From: Ferrovibrio sp046294345
GTDB lineage: Bacteria > Pseudomonadota > Alphaproteobacteria > Ferrovibrionales > Ferrovibrionaceae
Length of the DNA: 64,000 nt
Assembly (NCBI GenBank): GCA_046294345.1
Contig: JBKBJT010000005.1
Coordinates: 1 to 64,000, forward strand
Direction: 5' to 3'
In this document: one piece after another, positions 51,994-61,800 of the stretch
Position numbering within the stretch: position 1 is the first letter of the stretch
Layout: each line of letters starts with the position of its first letter
The notes under the pieces: model-generated
Seen by the model: only the letters and a program-made list of their open reading frames with translations
What the model was told of the DNA's origin: nothing
The model's database searches: none
Program-made: the position numbers and the translations under genes

Positions 51994-54900
51994 ATGGCGA
52001 CCAAACCAGACGTCCTGATCGACGAACTGACCGCCTTGCCCAAGGACGGCAAGGCGCAGACGGCGGCTGGCGACGAGTTGGGTCTGTCAGTGCAGCAGGG
52101 CGGCCAGAAATCCGGCACCGACGACGCCAATCTCGACGCGGTGCATTACGGCACCGTGATCGGGGACGAACGCAGCTATCAGGAAGGTCGGGCGAGCCTG
52201 GCGGGACCGTTGCCTCCGGGCGGCGCGGCACTGCCGGCCAGCCCGCAAAGTCTGGCCGTTGCCGAGGCCAAAGCACCACCGACCGCGCCGCAGGCGGGCG
52301 AAGGCGTCATCAGCGTCACCGCCGTCACGCCTGGCGGCGCCCGGATAGAAATGGCGGATTTCACCCCACACCTGCATGCGGGAGCGCTGAGTACGGCCCG
52401 TGCTCAGGACGGCATTGCCGCAACGGACCAATCCGTTACAGCGTTGGGAGGCGCAATAAACGATCTGCCGCCATCGCCCATCGCGGCGGAGCGTGAGGCG
52501 ACAGCGATTCTTCCGACCGAACGGCTGCCCGAAGAAGAAGCCGAAACTGCCGAGGTCTCCGAAACCGGCGAAACCCGCCCGGTGCATGAAGGCACGACAG
52601 GCGACGATGTCTTCGAAGCCACGGCGGCAGCCGAGACATTCGACGGCGGCGCCGGCAGCGATACCGTCAGCCATGCGAATGCCACTGCCGGCGTAACCGC
52701 CGATCTGGTCAGCGGCGGCAGCGCCGGTTTCGCCAGTGGTGATACCTACACCGGCATCGAAAACCTGACCGGCTCGGATTTTGCCGACACCCTGCGGGGC
52801 GACGCCAATGCCAACACGCTGACCGGCGGCCCCGGCGGCGATACGCTGATCGGAGGTGCCGGCAGCGACACTGCCAGCTATGCCGGCTCAACCGCCGGCA
52901 TCACCGTCGATCTGGCCACCGGTGCCGGCGCGGGCGGCGATGCGGCGGGCGACACCCTGTCCGGTATCGAAAACATCACCGGCTCCGGCCATGCCGATAC
53001 GCTGACCGGCGATGCCAATGCCAATATCCTGCAAGGTGGTACGGGCGATGATACGCTGCAGGGCGGCGGCGGTGCCGATACATTGACCGGAGGCGCGGGC
53101 AGCGATACCGCGAGTTATAGCGCCTCAACCGCCGGCGTCACCGTCAATCTCGCTACTGGCACCGGCACGGGTGGCGATGCCGAAGGCGATACGCTGGACA
53201 GTATCGAAAACATCACCGGCTCCGGCCATGCCGATACGCTCACCGGCGATGCCGGCGTCAATGTGCTGGAAGGCGGGGGCGGCGGCGATACGCTGACCGG
53301 CGGCGCGGGCAGCGATACCGCCAGCTATGCCGGCTCTGCTGCTGGCGTCATCGTCGATCTGGACACCGGTGCCGGCGCGGGCGGCGATGCGGCGGGCGAC
53401 ACCCTCTCCGGTATCGAAAACATCACCGGCTCCGGCCATGCCGACACACTCACTGGCGATACCAATGCCAATATTCTGCAAGGCGGCGCCGGAACCGATA
53501 CGCTGAGCGGTGGCGGTGGCAATGATACCCTGGTTGGTGGCGCGGGCGCCGATGAACTGATTGGCGGCACCGGCACCGATACCGCCAGCTATGCTGGTTC
53601 CACCGAAGGCGTCACCGTCACCATTGGCACCAGCCCGGGCAGCGGCCAGGGCGGCGATGCCCAGGGCGACGTGCTCAGATCCATCGAAAATCTGATCGGC
53701 GGCGCCGGTGACGATGCCCTGACCGGTGATGGTACGGCCAATGTGCTTGAGGGCGGCGGCGGCGCCGATACGCTGATCGGCGGCGGTGCTGCCGATACCC
53801 TGATCGGTGGCGAGGGTGCGGACAAACTGCAGGGCGATGCCGGCGACGACACGCTGACCGGAGGCGCCGGTGCCGACATCCTGCTCGGCGGGATCGGCAG
53901 CGATACGGCGAATTATGCCGCTTCGGCCGCGGGCGTGACGATCGATCTGGCCGCCGGCACCGGTGCTGGAGGCGAAGCCGAAGGCGATACGCTGACCGAT
54001 ATCGAAAATGTCACCGGCACGGCGCATGCCGACACCTTCATAGCCAGTGATGCGGCCAACACGCTTGCTGGTGGCGGCGGCGACGACACGGTAAGCTATG
54101 CCGGCTCTGATGACTCGGTCAGCGTAAACCTTGCCACCGGCAGCGCCACCGGCGGCTATGCCACGGGCGACGACATTCTCGATATCGAGAATGTCATCGG
54201 CTCGGAATACGCGGACACGCTCACCGGCGATGCCGGTGCCAATATCCTGCAGGGTGGCGGCGGGGAAGATACCTTGGCTGGCGACGGCGGAGACGACACG
54301 CTGATCGGCGGCGCCGATAGCGACACCGTCAGTTATGCCGCTGCAACTGCCGGGGTGACGGTCGATCTCACGGCAGGGAGCGCTTTTGGCGCCGATATCG
54401 GAACCGACGCCCTTTCGCAGATCGAGAATGTCATCGGCTCGGATTTTACCGATACCCTGACCGGCGATGCCGCTGCCAATATCCTGGAAGGCAGCGGGGG
54501 CGATGACGTCCTGAGCGGCGGCGGCGGCATTGACTCGCTGGAAGGTGGGATCGGCAATGACACTCTGTTCGGCGGTACCGAGAGCGACATCCTCAGCGGC
54601 GGCGGCGGTGACGACACGTTGATCGGCGGCGCGGGCGCCGATACGCTGATCGGCGGCACCGGCAGCGACACGGCCAGTTATGCCGGTTCGGCCGAAGGCG
54701 TCGAGGTGAACCTCACCACCCTCTCCGCCAGCCGCGGCGATGCGGCGGGCGACACAATAACGAGCATTGAGAACCTGACCGGTTCGGGTCACGCCGATAT
54801 CCTGACGGGGTCCGGCGGCGCCAACATCCTCGAAGGAGTTGGCGGTGACGACATCCTGATCGGCAGCGGGGGGGCCGACACGCTGAAAGGCGGCGCTGGC

Positions 54901-55539
54901 GCCGACACGCTCACTGGCGGTGCCATTGGTGATACGCTGATCGGCGGGGCCGGCGGCGACACGCTGACCGGCGGCGGCGGGATTGATACCCTCAGCTATG
55001 CCGGCTCAGTCGAGGGCGTCACCGTGAACCTCGCCACCCGATCCGCCAGCGGCGGCGATGCCCAGGGCGATGTGCTGACAGACGTGATGGAAAACCTGAC
55101 CGGCGGCGAAGGCGACGATGTCCTGACAGGTACCGATACGGCCAATGTGCTGGAAGGCGGGGGCGGCGCCGACACCCTGTTCGGCGGGGGCGGACGCGAT
55201 ACGCTGGCCGGCGGCGCGGGCGACGATACCCTGGTTGGCGGGGCCGGCAACGACACCCTGACCGGCGGTGAAGGCGCTGATACCGCAGTTTTTGGTAGCG
55301 GCGCCGGCGATGACAGTTTCGCCGGCGGCGATGGCGCCTGGACCGACAGCATCCATATCGAAAACGTGACTGGTGGCCCCGGCTCCGGCGGATGGACCGT
55401 GACGCTGGCAGACGGCACCCCGGTCATCGATGCCGCGGACCATGGCGAAATCGTCTTCGCTACTTCAGTGGACGGCATTGTGGTGATGAGCGACGGCAGC
55501 GAGATGACCTTCGAGAACATCGAACGCCTGAGCTGGTGA
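51994..55539 (+). CDS. RTX repeat protein, type I secretion substrate (1181 residues)
   Basis: A secreted-type calcium-binding repeat protein. Residues 1-198 are a non-repetitive N-terminal region with DELTALPKDGK, VHYGTVIG and ERLPEEEAET. Residues 199-1094 hold about ten long repeats, each a beta-strand-like unit (SDTASYAGSTAGVTVDLATG...GIENITGSGHADTL) followed by GGxGxDxLxG nonapeptides that form calcium beta-rolls. The last 87 residues are non-repetitive and end in TFENIERLSW, a likely C-terminal secretion signal. No protease, lipase or adhesin domain is recognisable. It has no Sec signal and lies divergent to its probable exporter. The start at MATKPDV is shared with its paralogue. Confidence 0.9.
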   Translation: MATKPDVLIDELTALPKDGKAQTAAGDELGLSVQQGGQKSGTDDANLDAVHYGTVIGDERSYQEGRASLAGPLPPGGAALPASPQSLAVAEAKAPPTAPQAGEGVISVTAVTPGGARIEMADFTPHLHAGALSTARAQDGIAATDQSVTALGGAINDLPPSPIAAEREATAILPTERLPEEEAETAEVSETGETRPVHEGTTGDDVFEATAAAETFDGGAGSDTVSHANATAGVTADLVSGGSAGFASGDTYTGIENLTGSDFADTLRGDANANTLTGGPGGDTLIGGAGSDTASYAGSTAGITVDLATGAGAGGDAAGDTLSGIENITGSGHADTLTGDANANILQGGTGDDTLQGGGGADTLTGGAGSDTASYSASTAGVTVNLATGTGTGGDAEGDTLDSIENITGSGHADTLTGDAGVNVLEGGGGGDTLTGGAGSDTASYAGSAAGVIVDLDTGAGAGGDAAGDTLSGIENITGSGHADTLTGDTNANILQGGAGTDTLSGGGGNDTLVGGAGADELIGGTGTDTASYAGSTEGVTVTIGTSPGSGQGGDAQGDVLRSIENLIGGAGDDALTGDGTANVLEGGGGADTLIGGGAADTLIGGEGADKLQGDAGDDTLTGGAGADILLGGIGSDTANYAASAAGVTIDLAAGTGAGGEAEGDTLTDIENVTGTAHADTFIASDAANTLAGGGGDDTVSYAGSDDSVSVNLATGSATGGYATGDDILDIENVIGSEYADTLTGDAGANILQGGGGEDTLAGDGGDDTLIGGADSDTVSYAAATAGVTVDLTAGSAFGADIGTDALSQIENVIGSDFTDTLTGDAAANILEGSGGDDVLSGGGGIDSLEGGIGNDTLFGGTESDILSGGGGDDTLIGGAGADTLIGGTGSDTASYAGSAEGVEVNLTTLSASRGDAAGDTITSIENLTGSGHADILTGSGGANILEGVGGDDILIGSGGADTLKGGAGADTLTGGAIGDTLIGGAGGDTLTGGGGIDTLSYAGSVEGVTVNLATRSASGGDAQGDVLTDVMENLTGGEGDDVLTGTDTANVLEGGGGADTLFGGGGRDTLAGGAGDDTLVGGAGNDTLTGGEGADTAVFGSGAGDDSFAGGDGAWTDSIHIENVTGGPGSGGWTVTLADGTPVIDAADHGEIVFATSVDGIVVMSDGSEMTFENIERLSW
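52588..55275 (+). repeat. RTX repeat array of the first RTX gene
   Basis: About ten tandem coding repeats of roughly 70-115 codons, each ending in a variable number of GGxGxD nonapeptides. The repeats are strongly similar at the DNA level (for example gataccgccagctatgcc and atcgaaaacatcaccggc recur), so the array is prone to slippage and assembly error. Repeats differ most in the number of nonapeptides. Confidence 0.9.
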
Positions 55540-55881
55540 ACGGCTTTTGTGCCGTTGCAGAATTCGCGCCTTACATTGTAAGTGTAAGATGAGAATATAA
55601 ATCTACTAAAAATAGATAATTGCTGAAATCCGAGACGTATGCCCGCTGTATGCGTGCGGCAGCAGCCCTTCTTCCTGATCTCGAAAACACCATTAACGAT
55701 TATAATATTTAGTTAAATAATAGTAATAATAGCGGGTATTGATCCATTTCAAATTCTCTCATTACGAAAGTTATAATATATAAAGGTGCATACTCTAATA
55801 AAATAGGGCACGCATACCGCACCTTAAGACCACCCCATCACACCTGAACCCGTTGGCCTTATGGCTATGGAAGGATCGATT
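55539..55881. promoter_or_regulatory. AT-rich intergenic region between the RTX genes
   Basis: A 340-base AT-rich stretch. It begins with a hairpin at the RTX1 stop (AACGGC-ttttgt-GCCGTT, 55539-55556) and then CTTACA-t-TGTAAG followed by a second TGTAAG (55570-55588). Two TATAAT hexamers occur at 55701 and 55772, without a convincing -35 element. The base composition differs sharply from the genes and suggests a separate promoter for the second RTX gene. No open reading frame is convincing here. Confidence 0.55.
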
Positions 55882-58800
55882 TTGGCGACCCGGCTCGAGA
55901 TTATTGACGACGAATTGCAGGCATTGCCGAAGGATGCAAAGCCGCTGCCGTCGCCAGCGGGCGACAGCCCGCTCTCTCAAGCCGCTGGCAATGCAGCTGG
56001 CGACACTGGCACTCATATGCAGGGTAGCGTCCATTACGGCACGGTACTGGGCCATGCGACGAGCAATCAGCCAGCCTCCGTCGCCGCTGGTACACCTCTT
56101 CCCTTCAGCAGTTCGTCGATCGGTGTCGCGACAACGCCAAGCGCTGTGGCAGCCACTGACACGACCAGCGTGACGGTTGCCCTGGCCGGCGGTCCATCCG
56201 GATCTCTGCTGGGCACTGAGCGGGCGGCCACGGCGCGTGGCACTATGCCCGTCATGGCACCCGCCGATGCCGCCGATGCCGCGAATGACAGCGGTGCGCC
56301 GGCGGCGCCTGATATGTCTGCGGCCATGGGAGCAGGCGCGGCGTTGCCTGTAACCGGCGATGCGATGACTCTGGGAAATCCATCGCAGCCATCCGCCGGA
56401 ACCTCGCAACGGACTGCAACGGCACCTGCCACAGAGGCACCTGCCACAACCAACAGCATCCCGCCGACACCATCCATCGCGTCGGAACGCGAGACGACGA
56501 CCATCTCAGTGGCCGAACGGCTGCCTGAAGAAGAAACCGAAACCACCGAAACCGGCGAAAGCCGCATAGTGCAGGAAGGCACGGCGGGCGACGATGTCTT
56601 CGAGGCCACGGCGGCAACCGAGACATTCGACGGTGGGGCCGGCAGCGATACCGTCGGTCATGCGAATGCCACCACCGGCGTGACCGCCGATCTGGTCAGC
56701 GGCGGCAGCGCCGGTTTCGCCAGCGGCGATACATACACTGGCATCGAAAACCTGACCGGCTCGGATTTTGCCGACACCCTGCGGGGCGATGCCAATGCCA
56801 ATATCCTGACCGGCGGTGCGGGCGACGACATCCTGATTGGCCGTGGCAGCGGCGACACGCTGATCGGCGGCGCGGGCAGCGATACTGCCAGTTATGCCGG
56901 TTCTTCTGCCGGCGTGACCGTCAATCTGGCGACCGGTACCGGCACGGGCGGCGATGCCGAAGGCGATACACTGTCCGGCATCGAGAACCTGACCGGCTCG
57001 AGTCACGACGACACGCTCACCGGCGACGCCAATGCCAATGTCCTGAATGGCGAATCCGGTGACGATACGCTGCAGGGTGGCGGCGGCGCCGATACGCTGA
57101 TCGGCGGCGCTGGCAGCGATACCGCCAGCTACGCCACCTCGGCGGCTGAGGTCACGGTCAATCTTGCCATGGGCACCGGCACGGGCGGCGATGCCCAAGG
57201 CGATACGCTCAGCGGTATCGAAAACATCACCGGCTCGGATTTTGCCGATACCCTGACCGGCGATGCCAATGCCAATATCCTGCAAGGCGGTACGGGCGAT
57301 GATACGCTGCAGGGTGGTGGTGGCGCCGATACGCTGACCGGTGGTGCCGGCAGCGATACCGCCAGTTATGCGGCCTCAACTGCCGGTGTCACCGTCAATC
57401 TCGCCGCCGGCATCGGCACGGGCGGCGATGCCGAGGGCGATGCGCTGTCGCAGATCGAGAACATCACCGGTTCCGATTTTGCCGATACGCTCACCGGCGA
57501 TGCCAATGCCAACATCCTGGATGGTAGCGCCGGCGATGACACGCTGCAGGGCGGTGGCGGCAGTGATGCGCTGATCGGCGGCGCGGGCAGCGATACCGCC
57601 AGCTACAGCGCTTCGGCGGCCGGCGTGACCGTGAACCTGGCGACCGGCGCGGCCAGTGGCGGCGATGCGGCAGGCGACACCCTCTCCGGCATTGAAAACC
57701 TGAGCGGTTCCGACTTTGCCGACACCCTGACCGGCGACGCCAATGCCAATACGCTGACCGGCGGCGCAGGCAACGACCGTCTGGATGGCGGCGCCGGCGA
57801 CGACACTTTGCTGGGCGGCGCGGGCGCCGATATTCTGATCGGCGGCACCGGCACCGATACTGCCAGCTATGCCGATGCCTTGGCCGGCGTGACTGCCAGC
57901 CTGGCCAGTAGTGCCGGCAACACCGGCGATGCGGCGGGCGACACCTATACGACCATCGAGAACCTGACCGGCTCGGATTTCGTCGACATCCTGACCGGCA
58001 ATACCGGTGCAAACGTGCTTGCCGGCGGCGCCGGCAACGACACGCTGGATGGCGGCAGCGGCAACGATACCCTGATCGGCGGTGCGGGCGCCGATATGCT
58101 GACAGGCGGTGTCGGCACCGATACCGCCAGTTATGCCGGCTCGACGGCCGGCGTGACGGTGAACCTGGCCACCGGCACCGGATCGGGCGGCGACGCCGAA
58201 GGCGACACGCTGGCCACCATCGAGAATGTCACCGGCTCTGATCTTGCCGACACCCTGACCGGCAATACCGGCGCCAATGTGCTGACTGGTGGTGAAGGCG
58301 ACGATACGCTCATCGGCGGCGCCGGTGGCGACACGCTGGTTGGCGGCGGCGGCAACGACACCGCAAGTTACGAAGCCTCCGGCGCGGCCGTCACCGTCAG
58401 TCTGGCATCGGGCACCGGCTCGGGCGGCGATGCGGCCAGCGACACACTGAGCGGGATCGAGAACCTGACCGGCTCGGCCTATAACGACACGCTCACCGGC
58501 AATGCCGATGCCAATATCCTGAGCGGCGGCGGCGGCAACGATATCCTGCAGGGCGGTGCGGGTGCCGATACCCTGATCGGCGGCAGCGGCACCGATACCG
58601 CCAGCTACGCCGCCTCCACGGCGGCGGTGACCGTCAACCTCGCCACCGGCGCGGCCAGCGGCGGTGATGCCGAAGGCGACACGCTGTCGGAGATCGAGAA
58701 TGTCACTGGTTCGGCCTATGCCGATACACTGACCGGCGACGCTGGCGCCAACACGCTGGATGGCGGCGCAGGCGATGATCTGCTGCAGGGTGGTGCGGGC

Positions 58801-61800
58801 GCCGACATACTGACCGGCGGCACCGGCACTGACACCGCCAGCTATGCCGCCTCCGCCGCCGGCGTGACGGTGAACCTGACCACTGGCATCGGCAGCGGCG
58901 GCGACGCCCAGGGCGACACGCTCGCCACCATCGAGAACCTGGTCGGCTCTGAATATGCCGATACGCTGACCGGCAGCACTGCGGCCAACCGCCTGGAAGG
59001 CGGCGCTGGCGACGACGTTCTGATCGGCAGCGGCGGCGCCGACACCCTGATTGGCGGCGACGGTAGCGATACCGCCAGCTATGCCACCACGGCAACGGCG
59101 GTAAATGTCAATCTCGCCACCGGCACAGCGACGGGTGGCGACGCGGCGGGCGATAGCTTCGACAGCATCGAGAACCTGACCGGCGGCGGTGGCGCCGATA
59201 CGCTCACCGGCGATGCCGGCGCCAACATCCTCGACGGCGGCGCCGGCAACGACACGCTGGTGGGCGGCGGCGGCGGCGATACCCTGATCGGCGGCGCGGG
59301 CACCGACACGGCCAGCTACGCCGCCTCCGCGGCTGCGGTGACTGTGAACCTGGCCACCGGCACCGGTGCGGGCGGCGATGCCGAAGGCGATACGCTCGCC
59401 ACCATCGAAACGGTGATTGGTTCGGATCACGACGACACGCTCACCGGCGATGCCAATGCCAATACCCTGACCGGCGGCGCGGGCGACGACCTGCTGCAGG
59501 GCGGTGCGGGCGCCGATGCGCTGCAGGGTGGCGCGGGCACCGATACCGCCAGCTATGCCGATTCCACCGCCGGCGTCACCGTCACGATTGCCGCCGCCAC
59601 CGGCAGCGGCACCGGCGGCGATGCCCAGGGCGACACACTGACCGGCATCGAGAACCTGACCGGCTCAGCCCATGACGACACGCTCACCGGCAGCACCGCC
59701 GCGAATATCCTGCAGGGCGGTGCGGGCGACGACATCCTGATCGGCGGTGCCGGCGGCGACACGCTGGTCGGCGGTGCAGGCAGCGACACGGCGAGCTACA
59801 GCACCTCGTCCACCGCGGTGAACATCAACCTCGCCACCGGCGTGATTTCCGGCGGCGACGCGGCCGGCGACACCTACGACAGCATCGAGAACCTGACCGG
59901 CGGCAGCGGTGCCGATACGCTGACCGGCGATGCCGGCGCCAACCGCCTGGATGGCGGCAGCGGCAACGACACGCTGGTCGGCGGCGCGGGTGCCGATACC
60001 CTGATTGGCGGCGCGGGCACCGACATCGCCAGTTATGCCGCTTCTTCCGCCGGCGTGATCATCGATCTGACAGCCGGAACGGGCAGCGGCGGCGATGCTG
60101 AGGGCGACACACTGGCCACCATCGAGACGGTAATCGGTTCGGATTTCGCCGATACACTGACCGGCGATGCGGCCGCCAACCGCCTGGAGGGCGGCGAAGG
60201 CGACGACGTGCTGTCAGGCCGTGGCGGCAGTGACACGCTGATCGGCGGCGGCGGCACCGACACGGTCAGCTATGCCGGTTCGGCGGCAGCCGTAAGCGTC
60301 AATCTCGGCACCAACGCCGCCTCGGGCGGCGATGCCCAGGGTGACAGCATCTCGGGCTTTGAAAACGTGATCGGTTCGGACAATGCCGATACGCTGACCG
60401 GCAGCAGCGGCATTAACGTGATCGAAGGCGGTGCTGGCAACGACACCCTGCAGGGCGGCGGTGGCGCCGACACCCTGATCGGCGGCGCCGGCACTGATAC
60501 AGCCAGCTACGCGGCCTCCACCGCGGCCGTCACGGTCAATCTGGCGACCGGCACGGGCACGGGCGGCGACGCCGAAGGCGACAGCTTAAGCGAAATCGAG
60601 AACCTGATCGGCAGCAGCTACAACGACACGCTGACCGGCGATGCCGGCGCAAATCGCCTGGATGGCGGCAGCGGCAACGACATCCTGGAAGGCGGCGCCG
60701 GCGCCGATGCGCTGGTCGGCGGCACCGGCACGGATACTGCGAGCTACAAGGATTCTGCCGCCGGCGTGACCGTCAGCCTGGCCAGTGGCACCGGCTCCGG
60801 CGGCGACGCCGAAGGCGACACGCTGGCCACCATCGAAAACATCACCGGTTCGGCTTACGACGACATCCTCACCGGCGACAATAGCGCCAACGTCCTGGAA
60901 GGCGGTGCGGGCGCCGATACCCTGACCGGCGGCGGCGGCACCGATACCGCCAGCTATGCCGGCTCGACCGCGGCGGTGACCATCAATCTCGCCACCGGCA
61001 CCGGTTCCGGTGGCGATGCCGAAGGCGATACGCTGATCACCATCGAGAATGTCACCGGCTCGGTTTATGGCGATACATTGACCGGCAATACGGGCGCCAA
61101 CGTGCTAACCGGCGGCGACGGCGACGATGTCCTGATGGGCGGCGCCGGGTCCGACACGCTGGCTGGCGGCCTGGGCACCGACACGGCCAGCTACGCTGAT
61201 TCCACGGCGGCCGTGACGGTCAGCCTTGCCACAGGCTCGGGCTCGGGCGGCACGGCGCAGGGCGATACGCTGTCAGGTATCGAAACGGTGATAGGCTCAA
61301 GCTACAACGACACGCTGACCGGCGACGCCAATGCCAACTGGCTGCAGGGCGGCGCCGGCAACGACACGCTGCAGGGTGGTGCGGGCGCCGACGTGCTGAC
61401 CGGCGGGGCCGGTACCGACACCGCCAGCTATTCCTCGTCCAATGCTGCGGTGGATGTGAATCTGGCAACTGGCGAAGGCTTCGGTGGTCATGCCGAGGGC
61501 GACAGCCTGACCGAGATCGAGAACCTGATCGGCAGCAGCTATGCCGACACGTTGACCGGCGATGCCGGCGCCAATCGGCTGGATGGCGGCACCGGCAACG
61601 ACATCCTGATCGGCGGAGCGGGCGCCGACGTTCTGATCGGCGGCACCGGCACGGATACCGCCAGCTATGCCACGGCCACGGCCGGCGTGACCGCCAGCCT
61701 GACCAGCAGCGCCGGCAATACCGGCGATGCGGCGGGCGATACCTACACCACCATCGAGAATCTGACCGGTTCGGATTACGCCGACACACTGACCGGCAGC

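Noticed and set aside
53125..54792. Long open frame (555 codons) on the minus strand inside the first RTX gene
   Set aside because: It mirrors the repetitive GC-rich RTX codons in antisense, has no ribosome binding site or family motif, and repeats with the period of the RTX units.
57376..59430. 684-codon minus-strand frame inside the giant RTX gene
   Set aside because: Same cause: an antisense shadow of the RTX repeats, glycine/alanine-rich and periodic, with no independent evidence.
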